DNA of 64,000 nt, taken from contig NZ_CP009754.1 in NCBI RefSeq assembly GCF_000772045.1, forward strand, positions 4,278,001 to 4,342,000. Direction: 5' to 3'. The notes beneath the pieces were generated by a model. The model did not search any database. It saw only the letters and a list, made by a program, of their open reading frames with translations, and was not told where the DNA came from. Positions 9,001 through 17,882 of this stretch are shown in pieces. Position numbers and translations under genes: made by a program. Position 1 is the stretch's first letter; every line of letters begins with the position of its first letter. This stretch comes from Streptomyces sp. CCM_MD2014. GTDB taxonomy: Bacteria > Actinomycetota > Actinomycetes > Streptomycetales > Streptomycetaceae.

Positions 9001-9845
9001 GCACGGCCACGGGCACTGAGAACAAGGAACTGTCCCCGGTCAGCACCGAGTCGCTGGCGGCCCTGCTGGTCACCCGGGAGCGGCCGCCGCGGCCCAGCGC
9101 CCTGTCCACGTCACTGACGTTCGGATGGCGCGCGATCCTCAAGATCAAGCACGTGCCGGAGCAGCTCTTCGACGTCACCGCCTTCCCGATCATGAACCTG
9201 TTGATGTTCACGTACCTCTTCGGCGGTGCGCTGGCGGGTTCGCCCGGTGAGTACATCCAGTTCGTGCTGCCGGGCATCCTCGTGATGTCGGTCGTGATGA
9301 TCACGATGTACACCGGCGTCTCGGTGAACATCGACATCGAGAAGGGCGTCTTCGACCGCATCCGCTCGCTGCCGATCTGGCGGCCCTCGGCGATGGTCGG
9401 CTATCTCCTCGGCGACGCGCTGCGCTACACCATCGCGTCCGTCGTCATGCTGTGCGTCGGGCTGCTGCTCGGCTACCGGCCCGACGGCGGGTTCGTGGGC
9501 GTGGTCGCCGGGATCGCGCTGCTGCTGCTCTTCTCGTTCGCCTTCTCGTGGATCTGGACGATGTTCGGGCTGATGCTGCGCACCGAGAAGTCGGTGATGA
9601 GCGTCAGCATGATGGTGATCTTCCCGCTCACCTTCCTGTCCAACGTCTTCGTCGACCCGAAGACCATGCCGGGCTGGCTGCAGGCCTTCGTCAACAACAG
9701 CCCGATCACCCACCTGGCGTCCGCGGTGCGCGGCCTGATGGCGGGCGACTGGCCCGGCGTCGAGATCGCCTGGACGCTGGGCTGGGCGGGCCTGTTCCTG
9801 CTGGTCTTCGGCCCGGTCACGATGCGGCTCTACAACCGCAAGTAG
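8997..9845 (+). CDS. ABC-2 type permease (DrrB family)
   Basis: A 282-aa membrane protein with about six transmembrane helices after a roughly 50-residue cytosolic N-terminus. The ABC-2 permease hallmarks FLSNVFVDPKTMPGWLQAFV and NNSPITHLASAVRGLM are present. It overlaps the ATPase gene by four bases, so the two are translationally coupled and form one transporter. Substrate unknown. Confidence 0.93.
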   Translation: MSTATGTENKELSPVSTESLAALLVTRERPPRPSALSTSLTFGWRAILKIKHVPEQLFDVTAFPIMNLLMFTYLFGGALAGSPGEYIQFVLPGILVMSVVMITMYTGVSVNIDIEKGVFDRIRSLPIWRPSAMVGYLLGDALRYTIASVVMLCVGLLLGYRPDGGFVGVVAGIALLLLFSFAFSWIWTMFGLMLRTEKSVMSVSMMVIFPLTFLSNVFVDPKTMPGWLQAFVNNSPITHLASAVRGLMAGDWPGVEIAWTLGWAGLFLLVFGPVTMRLYNRK

Positions 9846-9869
9846 CCCCTCCCGGGCCACGGCCCACGA

Positions 9870-9904
9870 CCGGACCACGACCCGCAGCCGGACCACGACC
9901 CGCA
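9870..9904. repeat. Short tandem direct repeat
   Basis: A 17-bp unit, CCGGACCACGACCCGCA, occurs at 9870-9886 and again at 9888-9904, with a decayed third copy after it. It fills the gap between convergent genes and looks like low-complexity spacer. Confidence 0.6.
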
Positions 9905-9946
9905 CAAACCGGACCCCGACCCCGCGACCGGCCCGCGAGCAGCGGC

Positions 9947-11044
9947 TCAGTCGCGGGGGAGCGGGCGGGCGTCGGGCGTCACATGGGTGGCCGGCGTCGC
10001 CCGTACGATCGTGATCAGGCGGTCCGTCAGCTCCAGCCCGCCGACGGCCGGGTCGTCGTACCCCAGGACCCGGTGGCCGCGGATCACGCTCACCACCAGG
10101 TCGTCCACCTCCCGGGGGTTCTTCCCCGCCTCGGCCTTTATGACGGGCCGCTCGATGAGGTCGAGTCCGCTGCCCTGGCTGATGAGGTCCTCCATGACCA
10201 TGCCGGCGGCGGGGCTGAGCACGGAGAGCCCGAGCAGCCGCCCGGCGGCACTGGCACTGGTGATCACGGCGTCGGCTCCGGACTGCTTCAGCAGCGGCGC
10301 GTTCTCCTCCTCGCGGACCGCGACCACGATCTTCGCCCCGCGGTTGAGCTGCCGCGCGGTCAGCGTGACCAGCACGGCCGTGTCGTCGCGCTGGGTGGCG
10401 ATGATGATCTGCTTCGCCCGGTACACCTCGGCCCGGTTGAGCACGTCGCTGCGGGTGGCGTCGCCGACCACGCCCGCGTAGCCGTGGGCCGTCGCGGCCT
10501 CGATGGCCTTTCCGCTGGGGTCGACCACGACCACCTGGTCCTTGCGCAGCCCGGTCGCGCAGACGGTCTGGATCGCCGACCGCCCCTTGGTACCGAAGCC
10601 GACGACGACGGTGTGATCGCGCAAGGCGGACCTCCAGCGGTTCAGGCGCCACTCCTCCCGAGTGCGCTCGGTGAGGGCTTCCAGCGTGGTGCCGACCAGG
10701 ATGATCAGGAACAGCACGCGCAGGGGCGTGATGACGAAGATGTTGGTCAGCCGGGCGGCGTCGCTGACCGGTGTGATGTCGCCGTACCCCGTGGTGGAGA
10801 GGGTGACGGTGGCGTAGTAGAAGGAGTCGAGGAGGTCGACGGAACCGTCCGAGTTGTCGGTGTAGCCGTCGTGGTCCGCGTACACGATGACGGCCGTCAC
10901 CACGAGGACCACCAGGGCTACGGACAACCGCTTGGCGACCTGGCGGAACGGGTGCTCCACCAGTTTCCTGGGGAGTTTCACCTTGTGGGTCACCAGGTGT
11001 TCGTCCGCCTGGCGGGCGATCGCGTCCTGGCCCGGAAGTTTCAC
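9947..11044 (-). CDS. Potassium channel with RCK/TrkA-N domain
   Basis: A 365-aa two-helix potassium channel. Transmembrane helices flank a pore loop with selectivity filter TTGYGD. A cytosolic Rossmann RCK domain (VVVGFGTKGRSAIQTV) and a TrkA-C-like tail follow. It probably conducts K+ with nucleotide- or ligand-gated opening. The GTG at 11044 overlaps the moeA stop as GTGA, so it is translationally coupled; a GTG at 11053 would add three residues. Its first codons lie inside a perfect parS palindrome, so DNA segregation and coding constraints share these bases. Confidence 0.9.
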   Translation of the reverse strand: MKLPGQDAIARQADEHLVTHKVKLPRKLVEHPFRQVAKRLSVALVVLVVTAVIVYADHDGYTDNSDGSVDLLDSFYYATVTLSTTGYGDITPVSDAARLTNIFVITPLRVLFLIILVGTTLEALTERTREEWRLNRWRSALRDHTVVVGFGTKGRSAIQTVCATGLRKDQVVVVDPSGKAIEAATAHGYAGVVGDATRSDVLNRAEVYRAKQIIIATQRDDTAVLVTLTARQLNRGAKIVVAVREEENAPLLKQSGADAVITSASAAGRLLGLSVLSPAAGMVMEDLISQGSGLDLIERPVIKAEAGKNPREVDDLVVSVIRGHRVLGYDDPAVGGLELTDRLITIVRATPATHVTPDARPLPRD

Positions 11045-11051
11045 GTGAAAC
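11038..11051. promoter_or_regulatory. parS centromere-like site (ParB binding)
   Basis: GTTTCACGTGAAAC is a perfect 14-bp palindrome identical to the core of the bacterial parS consensus. It overlaps the moeA 3' end and the channel gene start. In Streptomyces parS sites cluster around oriC, consistent with the origin-proximal gene content here. Confidence 0.92.
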
Positions 11052-12402
11052 ACACCCCGATTCCGCCGGTCGCCCAGGGCAGGTCGAGCAGCTCCGCCTC
11101 CTGGCCCGCTCGCGCGCCGCCCGGCGGTACGGCGGCCAGCGCGTCGGCGGCCGCGATGCCGCGCAGCATCGCCGGGCCGTTGTAGTGCAGCGGTACGGCG
11201 CCCTCCCCGCGCAGCACGACCGGCACGAGCCGGGTGTCGTACGGGTGGCCGTGCACCGCGTCCCGCAGCGGCAGCGTGTACGGCTCGGGCGCCGGGCGGG
11301 CGGCGAGTGTGCGCAGCAGCGGCTCGGCGAGGGTGAGCAGTCCGGAGACGGCGGCCAGGGGATTGCCCGGCAGTCCGACGAGGTGCTGGTCGTCCTTGAG
11401 GCGGGCCAGCAGCATGGGGTGGCCGGGGCGCACCTTGACGCCGTCCACGAGGAGTTCGGCGCCGATGCGGCGCAGGGTCGGACGGACGTGGTCGACGGGG
11501 CCCGCGGCGGTGCCGCCGGTGGTGACGATCAGGTCGGCGTCGGAGGTCGTGACGGCGCGGTGCACGGCCTTGGCGTCGTCGCCGATCCGGCGGACGGAGC
11601 CGACCTCCGCGCCCAGCGCCCGCAGCCAGGGCGGCAGCATCGGGCCGAGCGCGTCCCGGATGAGGCCGTCGTGCGGGAGGCCCTCGGTGAGCAGCTCGTC
11701 GCCGAGGACGAGGACGTCGACGCGGGGGCGGGGGACCGCCGTGAGCGTGTCGTATCCGGCGGCCGCCGCGAGCCCCAGGACCGCCGGGGTCGCGAGGGTG
11801 CCGACCGGCAGCAGCTGGTCGCCGCTGCGGCACTCCTGACCGCGCGGGCGGATGTCCTGGCCGTGGACGACGTCGCGGGTGGGGTGCAGGCGGCCGCGTT
11901 CGTCGGTGCGGCCGTGCTCGGTGCGCAGGACGGCGGTGGTGTCCGGGGGGATCCGTGCACCGGTGGCGATGCGGACGGCCTCGCCGTCGGTCAGGGGCCC
12001 GGGTTCCGCGTGTCCGGCCAGGACGCCCTCGTCGCGCACCGTCCAGGGGCCCGGCCCCGCGACGGCCCAGCCGTCCATCGCGGAGGTGTCGAAGGACGGC
12101 AGGTCGGTGAGGGCGGCCAGAGGGGCGGCCAGGGTGAGGCCGAGGGCCGCGTCGAGGGGCACGGAGACCGGGGTGCGGCGGGCGGCACGGGCGGCCACGC
12201 GGGCGGCACGCTCGGCGGTCGCCCGGGCCTCGGGCCAGGAGGTCGCGCGGTGGTGGGAGTCCGCCGGGTGGTGCGGGGCGGGCGCGCCGTGACCGCCGGG
12301 CCCGGGGCGGGCGGGGCCGGGGTTGTCCCTCACGAGGGCGAGCGCCTCCTCGACGTCGAGGTCCTCGGTCTCCGCGTCGGCCCGCGTGCCGGGGGAGGTC
12401 AT
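11041..12402 (-). CDS. moeA: Molybdopterin molybdenumtransferase MoeA
   Basis: A 453-aa enzyme that inserts molybdate into adenylated molybdopterin in molybdenum cofactor synthesis. Seen: the N-terminal segment with SFDTSAMDGWAV, the MoCF-binding domain with DVLVLGDELL and VTTGGTAAGPVDHVRPTL, and the C-terminal domain with VGLPGNPLAAV. The ATG at 12402 overlaps the stop of the upstream MobA-like gene (ATGA). A roughly 50-residue N-terminal extension rich in Asp/Glu and Pro precedes the family core. It is operonic with the mobA-like gene and the K+ channel. Confidence 0.94.
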   Translation of the reverse strand: MTSPGTRADAETEDLDVEEALALVRDNPGPARPGPGGHGAPAPHHPADSHHRATSWPEARATAERAARVAARAARRTPVSVPLDAALGLTLAAPLAALTDLPSFDTSAMDGWAVAGPGPWTVRDEGVLAGHAEPGPLTDGEAVRIATGARIPPDTTAVLRTEHGRTDERGRLHPTRDVVHGQDIRPRGQECRSGDQLLPVGTLATPAVLGLAAAAGYDTLTAVPRPRVDVLVLGDELLTEGLPHDGLIRDALGPMLPPWLRALGAEVGSVRRIGDDAKAVHRAVTTSDADLIVTTGGTAAGPVDHVRPTLRRIGAELLVDGVKVRPGHPMLLARLKDDQHLVGLPGNPLAAVSGLLTLAEPLLRTLAARPAPEPYTLPLRDAVHGHPYDTRLVPVVLRGEGAVPLHYNGPAMLRGIAAADALAAVPPGGARAGQEAELLDLPWATGGIGVCFT

Positions 12403-13436
12403 CAGGCGTCCGGGCGGGTGTCGGGGGTGGCGTCCGGGGCCGCGTCGGGCTTCCCCTGCGCCGGGGCCGGCCCGGCGGCGGTCTCCTCCGCCCAGCGCAC
12501 GGCGAGGGCCGCGGCCTTGCGGGCGGCCTCGGCGACGGCCTCGGGGCCTCCCTGCGCCCGCCCGGCCGCGTAGCCGACGAGGAAGGTGGTCAGCGGGGCC
12601 GCCGGCCTGGCCACCCCGTGGGCGGCGTCGCGTGCGAGGTCGAGCAGGACCTTGGTGTCGACGTCCAGGTCGATGCCCAACTCGTCCTTGGCTGCGGAAA
12701 TCCATTCATCCAACACGTGACCATGCTCCCTGATGCGTGCCCTTGCGGTGGCGATGTCGTCCCAGGTGTCGCAGTCGAAGGAGGCGACGGCGTCCGGGAG
12801 GCGGATGAGGCGCAGAGCGCCGGTCAGGCGGCGCAGCGGCAGCCCGGTCAGATCTGCCGCGTCTGCCGCTCGTGTGCCCCGGTCGGCACGGTCGTCCCGT
12901 GCGAGCGCGGCCAGTTCGCGGCGGAGCGCGGACGCGCGGTAGGCGGCGACGAGGGGCTGGTCGCGGCCGTCGGCGTCGGTGAGCAGCACCCCGTCGGCGT
13001 CGGCCGCGGCGAGGGCCGACAGCAGCCGCCCGACGGTCGGCCCGGCGAGGAACGGCAGGTCGGCGGAGACCACGAGGACGTGCTCCGCCGCGGTGTGCCG
13101 CAGTCCGGCGGCGAGGGCGGCGAGCGGCCCGCCGCCGGGCGGGTCCTCGCGCGCCCAGGTCACGGGGCGCGCGGTGGGCCGGGGTTCGGCGACGACGACG
13201 GTGGCCCGGGCCCCGGCGCAGGCGGCGAGCACCCGGTCGAGCAGCGCGCGGCCACCCACCCGCAGGCCGGGTTTGTCCGCGCCGCCGAGCCGCCGGGCGG
13301 CCCCGCCGGCGAGCACGACGGCGTCGTACCCGGCGGGGCCGGGACCCGGGGCGGAGTCCTGGCCCGGACCGGCGTCGGAATCCGGCGCGGGGTCGCTGCC
13401 GGCGCGTTGGTCGCCGACGGGCTCGTACGCGGTCAC
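12402..13436 (-). CDS. Molybdenum cofactor guanylyltransferase-like protein fused to a DUF6457-type domain
   Basis: A 344-aa protein. A disordered N-terminus (1-35) precedes a nucleotidyltransferase domain with VLAGGAARRLGGADKP at 41-56 and VVVSADLPFLAGPTV, as in MobA, which attaches GMP to the molybdenum cofactor. A small C-terminal helical domain (about 240-315, LDEWISAAKDELGID...FLVGYAAGRAQG) matches the DUF6457 type often fused or adjacent to MobA in actinobacteria; its role is unknown. Position directly before moeA supports the cofactor role. Confidence 0.85.
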   Translation of the reverse strand: MTAYEPVGDQRAGSDPAPDSDAGPGQDSAPGPGPAGYDAVVLAGGAARRLGGADKPGLRVGGRALLDRVLAACAGARATVVVAEPRPTARPVTWAREDPPGGGPLAALAAGLRHTAAEHVLVVSADLPFLAGPTVGRLLSALAAADADGVLLTDADGRDQPLVAAYRASALRRELAALARDDRADRGTRAADAADLTGLPLRRLTGALRLIRLPDAVASFDCDTWDDIATARARIREHGHVLDEWISAAKDELGIDLDVDTKVLLDLARDAAHGVARPAAPLTTFLVGYAAGRAQGGPEAVAEAARKAAALAVRWAEETAAGPAPAQGKPDAAPDATPDTRPDA

Positions 13437-13530
13437 CCCACGAGTATGGGCCCCTGTGCGATCACAGGGAACGCAGGGGAGCCCACGCGATCGGAGGGTG
13501 CGCGGGCGCCCCGTCGCCCACGGGTGTCAC

Positions 13531-13557
13531 CCGGTGGTGCCGAGGAAGCACCACCGG
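13531..13557 (-). terminator. Terminator after the bkd operon
   Basis: CCGGTGGTGC (13531-13540) pairs with GCACCACCGG (13548-13557), a 10-bp stem with a 7-nt loop just downstream of the bkdC stop. Confidence 0.65.
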
Positions 13558-13561
13558 TCCG

Positions 13562-15001
13562 TCACAGGGTCCGCAGCAGCACCGCCGGCTGTTCCACGCA
13601 GTCCGCCACGTACCGCAGGAAACCGCCCGCCGTGCCGCCGTCGCACACCCGGTGGTCGAAGGTGAGCGAGAGCTGCACGACCTGACGCACCGCCAACTCG
13701 CCGTCGTGCACCCACGGCTTGGGGACGATGCGGCCGACGCCGAGCATGGCCGCCTCGGGGTGGTTGATGATCGGCGTGGAACCGTCGACGCCGAACACGC
13801 CGTAGTTGTTCAGCGTGAAGGTGCCGCCGGTCAGCTCCCCCGGGGTCAGCCGGCCGGCGCGGGCCGCGTCGGTCAGCCGGGCGAACTCCGCGGTGAGCGA
13901 CTCGGCGTCCCGCGCGTGCGCGTCCCGGACGACCGGCACGACGAGACCGCGGTCCGTCTGGGCGGCGAAGCCGAGGTGCACCCCCTGGAGCCGGACGATC
14001 TCCCGGGCCTCGGTGTCGACCGTCGAGTTCAGCTCCGGGAAGCGGGCCAGGGCGGCCGTGCAGATCCGGGCCAGCAGGGCGACCAGGGAGATCTTCGGCC
14101 CGCCGGACGCGTTCATCGCGGCGCGCGCCCGCATCAGCTCGGTCGCGTCGGCGTCCACCCAGCAGGTCGCGTCCGGGATCTCGCGCCGGCTGCGGGAGAG
14201 CTTGTCGGCGACGGCGCCGCGCACGCCCTTGAGGGGGACGCGGGTGCCGTCGGAGGGCGAGGCGGCGGAGGGGGCCACGGCGCCGGCCGGCGCCCCGCCG
14301 GTCCCGGCCTCCCGATCCGCCGTACGGCCGCCCTGAGCGGCGGCGGCCCGCAGCGCGTACTCGACGTCCGCCCGCAGGATCAGCCCGTCCGGGCCGGAGC
14401 CCGTCAGCTCGCGCAGGTCCAGGTCGTGCTGCCGGGCCAGCCTGCGCACCAACGGGGAGATGACCGGGACCGGACCGTCCACCGGCTCGGCCGTGCCGAC
14501 CGCGCCGCCCGCCGGTTCCACCGCGCGCACGCGGCCGTTCGCCCGGCCGGACGCTCCGGTCGCGGCCGGCCGGCCGGGCCGCACCCTGCGCCGCCGCGCG
14601 GGCGCCTCGGAGGTGCCGTAGCCGACCAGGACGTTGCCGGAGCCCTCCGCCTTCGGCTCGGCGGCGGGCGGATCGGCGGCCGGCGCCGGTGCGGCACCGG
14701 CTCCGTGCTCCCGCGCCGGGCCGTCGGCAGCCGCCTCGCCCTCGCCCACCGCCACGGCCACCAGCGGCGCCCCGACGGGCAGCTCCGTGCCCTCCTCGCC
14801 GAAGCGGGCGGTGACCACACCGCCGTAGGGGCAGGGCACCTCGACCATCGCCTTGGCCGTCTCGACCTCGACGACCGGCTGGTCGACGGCGACCACGTCG
14901 CCGACCTCGACCAGCCAGCGCACGATCTCCGCCTCGGTGAGCCCCTCACCGAGGTCGGGGAGCCGGAACTCCAGGCTGCGACCCTCAGAAGCGTGTGCCA
15001 T
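13562..15001 (-). CDS. bkdC: Branched-chain 2-oxoacid dehydrogenase E2 (dihydrolipoyl acyltransferase)
   Basis: A 479-aa E2 core protein. It has one N-terminal lipoyl domain (lipoyl Lys in VETAKAMVEV), a Gly/Ala/Pro linker, a peripheral-subunit-binding domain (VISPLVRRLARQHDLDLREL), and the catalytic acyltransferase domain ending in SLTFDHRVCDGGTAGGFL with the active-site H...DG. It transfers branched acyl groups to CoA, giving isobutyryl-, isovaleryl- and 2-methylbutyryl-CoA for branched fatty acids and polyketides. The ATG overlaps the bkdB stop. Confidence 0.95.
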   Translation of the reverse strand: MAHASEGRSLEFRLPDLGEGLTEAEIVRWLVEVGDVVAVDQPVVEVETAKAMVEVPCPYGGVVTARFGEEGTELPVGAPLVAVAVGEGEAAADGPAREHGAGAAPAPAADPPAAEPKAEGSGNVLVGYGTSEAPARRRRVRPGRPAATGASGRANGRVRAVEPAGGAVGTAEPVDGPVPVISPLVRRLARQHDLDLRELTGSGPDGLILRADVEYALRAAAAQGGRTADREAGTGGAPAGAVAPSAASPSDGTRVPLKGVRGAVADKLSRSRREIPDATCWVDADATELMRARAAMNASGGPKISLVALLARICTAALARFPELNSTVDTEAREIVRLQGVHLGFAAQTDRGLVVPVVRDAHARDAESLTAEFARLTDAARAGRLTPGELTGGTFTLNNYGVFGVDGSTPIINHPEAAMLGVGRIVPKPWVHDGELAVRQVVQLSLTFDHRVCDGGTAGGFLRYVADCVEQPAVLLRTL

Positions 15002-16005
15002 CAGCTTTCGGCCTCCCACTGCAGGCGCCCCACGGCGTCCAGGATGCGGTCCACACCGGGCAGGTGGTGACGCTCCAGCATCGGCGGAGGATACGGGATG
15101 TCGAATCCGGCCACCCGCAGCACCGGCGCCTCCAGGTGGTGGAAGCAGCGCTCCGTGACCCGGGCCGCGATCTCCCCGCCCGGGCCCCCGAAGGAGCCCG
15201 ACTCGTGGACGACCACCGCGCGTCCCGTCCGCCGCACCGAGGCGCACACCGTCTCGTCGTCGAACGGCACCAGGGAGCGCAGATCGACGACTTCGAGGTC
15301 CCAGCCCTCGGCCCGGGCCGCCTCCGCCGCCTCCATGCAGACGGCCAGCGACGGTCCGTACGTGATGAGCGTGGCGCTCCGGCCCGAGCGCCGCACCACC
15401 GCGCGGCCCACCGGTTCAACGGGTGCGGGCTCCTCGGGGTTCCAGGTGTCCTTCGACCAGTACAGACGCTTGGGTTCGAGGAAGACCACCGGGTCGTCGG
15501 AGGCGATCGACGCGCGCAGCAGCCCGTAGGCGTCGGCGACGGTCGCGGGCGTGACGACATGGAGCCCCGGAGTCGCCATGTAGTACGCCTCGGACGAGTC
15601 GCTGTGGTGTTCGACGCCGCCGATCCCGCCGCCGTAGGGGATGCGGATGGTCAGCGGCAGGGGCATCTTCCCGCGCGTGCGGTTGCGCATCTTGGTGACA
15701 TGGCTGACGACCTGCTCGAACGCCGGGTAGGCGAAGGCGTCGAACTGCATCTCGACGACCGGGCGCAGCCCGTACATCGCCATGCCGACGGCGGTGCCGA
15801 GGATGCCCGCCTCGGCGAGCGGGGTGTCCGTGCAGCGGTCCTCGCCGAACTCCGCGGCGAGTCCGTCGGTGACCCGGAAGACGCCGCCGAGCGTGCCCAC
15901 GTCCTCGCCGAGGACGTGCACGCCCGGGTCGGCGGCCATGGCGTCGCGCAGCGCGCGCGTGAGGGCCTGCGCCATGGTGGCCGGCTTGACGGCGACGGTG
16001 GTCAT
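15001..16005 (-). CDS. bkdB: Branched-chain 2-oxoacid dehydrogenase E1 beta
   Basis: A 334-aa E1 beta subunit with the transketolase-like pyrimidine domain (VHVLGEDVGTLGGVFRVTDGL, DTPLAEAGILGTAVGMAMYG) and C-terminal domain (VVDLRSLVPFDDETV). It decarboxylates branched 2-oxoacids together with BkdA. It overlaps both neighbours by four bases (ATGA), so the three subunits are translationally coupled. Confidence 0.96.
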   Translation of the reverse strand: MTTVAVKPATMAQALTRALRDAMAADPGVHVLGEDVGTLGGVFRVTDGLAAEFGEDRCTDTPLAEAGILGTAVGMAMYGLRPVVEMQFDAFAYPAFEQVVSHVTKMRNRTRGKMPLPLTIRIPYGGGIGGVEHHSDSSEAYYMATPGLHVVTPATVADAYGLLRASIASDDPVVFLEPKRLYWSKDTWNPEEPAPVEPVGRAVVRRSGRSATLITYGPSLAVCMEAAEAARAEGWDLEVVDLRSLVPFDDETVCASVRRTGRAVVVHESGSFGGPGGEIAARVTERCFHHLEAPVLRVAGFDIPYPPPMLERHHLPGVDRILDAVGRLQWEAES

Positions 16006-17165
16006 CGGTGTCCCCCTTCGGGCGCGGCGGTCGCGGCCCCGGTCTCCGCCTCCGCCGCCAGCTCCGCACGCAGTTGGTCCCGCTGCTCGCGCAACTGCGG
16101 CGTGGGCTCGGCGTAGACGTGGTCGAACAGGTCCAGCGGGTCCAGTTCCGGGTCCCGGTTCATCCGGGCGCGCAGGTCCGCGGCCATGGTCTCGGCGTCC
16201 TCGCGGGCGGCGCGGATGGCTTCCTCGTCGAGCAGGCCGCGCTCGGTCAGCTCCCGCTCCAGCAGCTCGACCGGGTCGTGCCGGCGCCAGGTCTCCACCT
16301 CGGCGTCGCCCCGGTAGCGCGTGGCGTCGTCGGCGTTGGTGTGCGCGTCGACGCGGTACGTCACCGCCTCCACCAGCGTGGGGCCGCCGCCCGCCCGCGC
16401 GCGGCGTACGGCGTCGGACAGGACCTCGTGCACCGCGGCGGCGTCGTTGCCGTCGACCAGGCGGCCGGGCATCCCGTAGCCGACGGCCTTGTGGGCCAGC
16501 GACGGAGCCGCGGTCTGCTTGTCGAGCGGGACGGAGATCGCGAAGCCGTTGTTCTGCACCAGGAAGACGACCGGGGCCTGCCAGACGGCGGCGAAGTTCA
16601 GCGCCTCGTGGAAGTCGCCCTCGCTGGTGCCGCCGTCGCCGACCATGGCCAGCGCGACCACGTCGTCGCCCTTGAGGCGGGCGGCGTGGGCGAGGCCCAC
16701 GGCGTGCGGCAGCTGGGTGGCCAGCGGCGTGGACAGCGGGGCGACCCGGTGCTCGTAGGGGTCGTAGCCGGTGTGCCAGTCGCCGCGCAGCAGGGTGAGC
16801 GCCTCGACGGGGTCGACACCGCGCGAGACGACCGCGAGGGTGTCGCGGTAGCTGGGGAAGAGCCAGTCCCGCTCCTCGAGGACCAGCGCGGCGGCGATCT
16901 CGCACGCCTCCTGGCCGGTGCTGGAGGGGTAGACGGCCAGCCGGCCCTGCTTGGTCAACGCCGTGGCCTGCGCGTTGTAGCGGCGGCCGCGCACCAGCCG
17001 GGCGTACAGCGTGCGCAGCAGCTCGGTGTCGGCGCGGTCCGCGGCCTTCGTGCCGAGGACGCGGTGGGGCTCGGCGTCCGGCAGCAGCGGCGCGGGGTCG
17101 GTACGGGGCTGCCAGGCGGGCGGCGGTGTGGGCCGGTACGCGCCCCGCTGCTCCATGACCGTCAT
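16002..17165 (-). CDS. bkdA: Branched-chain 2-oxoacid dehydrogenase E1 alpha
   Basis: A 387-aa thiamine-diphosphate subunit. The ThDP/Mg site is GDGGTSEGDFHEALNFAA with VQNN, and there is a conserved SSTGQEACEIAAAL segment. It is the first gene of the bkd operon, read leftward from the regulatory region at 17166-17340. ATG at 17165 follows GGAGGTGCC. It determines entry of valine, leucine and isoleucine carbon into acyl-CoA pools. Confidence 0.96.
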   Translation of the reverse strand: MTVMEQRGAYRPTPPPAWQPRTDPAPLLPDAEPHRVLGTKAADRADTELLRTLYARLVRGRRYNAQATALTKQGRLAVYPSSTGQEACEIAAALVLEERDWLFPSYRDTLAVVSRGVDPVEALTLLRGDWHTGYDPYEHRVAPLSTPLATQLPHAVGLAHAARLKGDDVVALAMVGDGGTSEGDFHEALNFAAVWQAPVVFLVQNNGFAISVPLDKQTAAPSLAHKAVGYGMPGRLVDGNDAAAVHEVLSDAVRRARAGGGPTLVEAVTYRVDAHTNADDATRYRGDAEVETWRRHDPVELLERELTERGLLDEEAIRAAREDAETMAADLRARMNRDPELDPLDLFDHVYAEPTPQLREQRDQLRAELAAEAETGAATAAPEGGHR

Positions 17166-17225
17166 GACGGCACCTCCTCGTGGGAGACGGCTCCGGGCTC
17201 GCCACGGGTGTGACGGGCCTCACCT

Positions 17226-17239
17226 ACCGATTGTTCGGT
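17226..17239. promoter_or_regulatory. TetR-type operator upstream of bkdA
   Basis: ACCGATTGTTCGGT is a near-palindrome 61 bp upstream of bkdA. It differs by one base from the element at 20065-20078 in front of the acyl-CoA dehydrogenase/paaN pair. It fits the core ACCGNNNGNNCGGT of PaaR-like operators recalled from corynebacteria. Confidence 0.65.
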
Positions 17240-17268
17240 CGTCGGCACATTTTGGCTACAGGCGGCCC

Positions 17269-17300
17269 CAGGCTGTGGACAAACGGTTCTCCACAGCCTG
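17269..17300. promoter_or_regulatory. Inverted repeat containing two DnaA-box-like sites
   Basis: CAGGCTGTGGA (17269-17279) and TCCACAGCCTG (17290-17300) form an 11-bp inverted repeat. The left arm contains TTGTCCACA on the minus strand (17274-17282), a perfect DnaA box. The right arm contains TTCTCCACA (17287-17295), fitting the Streptomyces DnaA consensus. It sits between bkdA and its divergent Lrp regulator, so it may instead be that regulator's operator. Confidence 0.6.
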
Positions 17301-17340
17301 TGATGGACGCAGTACGTCCACCAGGGGAAGGCGGGGGCAC

Positions 17341-17859
17341 GTGGCATCTGAACAAATGGCCGATCGCCCCGGGGAGGGCGGCGACCCGGACGAGCCCGGC
17401 ACCCCGCCGCCCCCGCGCCCGCTGGACGCCATCGACCAGGACATCCTGCGCATGCTCCAGGCGGACGGCCGCGCCTCCATACGGTCGGTCGCGGAGCGGG
17501 TGCACGTCTCGCGGGCCAACGCCTACGCGCGCATCAACCGGCTCGTCGAGGACGGCGTCATCCGCGGTTTCGGCGCCCGCGTCGACCACGAACGCGCGGG
17601 CCACGGCACCTCGGCGTACATCACCCTGAAGATCGTCCAGAACTCCTGGCGCACGGTCCGCGCCGAGCTGCGGAAGCTGCCCGGGGCCTCGCACATCGCG
17701 CTGGTGGGCGGCGACTTCGACGTACTGCTGCTGGTGCACACCCCGGACAACCGGGCCCTGCGCGAGCTGGTGCTCAGCCGTCTCCAGGCCATCCCGGAGG
17801 TGCTCAGCACCCGCACGCTGCTGGTCTTCGAGACCGAGGACCTCGAGCCGCAGGGCTGA
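17341..17859 (+). CDS. Lrp/AsnC-family regulator, probable bkd regulator
   Basis: A 172-aa regulator. An Asp/Pro-rich N-terminal tail precedes an AsnC-type helix-turn-helix (LDAIDQDILRMLQADGRASI...VSRANAYARINRLVEDGVI) and a C-terminal ligand-sensing RAM domain (AYITLKIVQNSWRTVRAELRKLPG...LVGGDFDVLLLV). GTG at 17341 follows GGGGAAGGCGGGG. It is divergent from bkdABC. Lrp-type regulators in this arrangement (BkdR) control branched-chain dehydrogenase genes in response to branched amino acids, so that role is likely but inferred. Confidence 0.92.
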   Translation: MASEQMADRPGEGGDPDEPGTPPPPRPLDAIDQDILRMLQADGRASIRSVAERVHVSRANAYARINRLVEDGVIRGFGARVDHERAGHGTSAYITLKIVQNSWRTVRAELRKLPGASHIALVGGDFDVLLLVHTPDNRALRELVLSRLQAIPEVLSTRTLLVFETEDLEPQG

Positions 17860-17882
17860 GGGCCCCACTCCTCCGGTGCCGC

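Noticed and set aside
7978..9845. DrrAB-type exporter as part of the polyketide cluster
   Set aside because: It is 20 kb away inside core genes; nothing connects it to the cluster.
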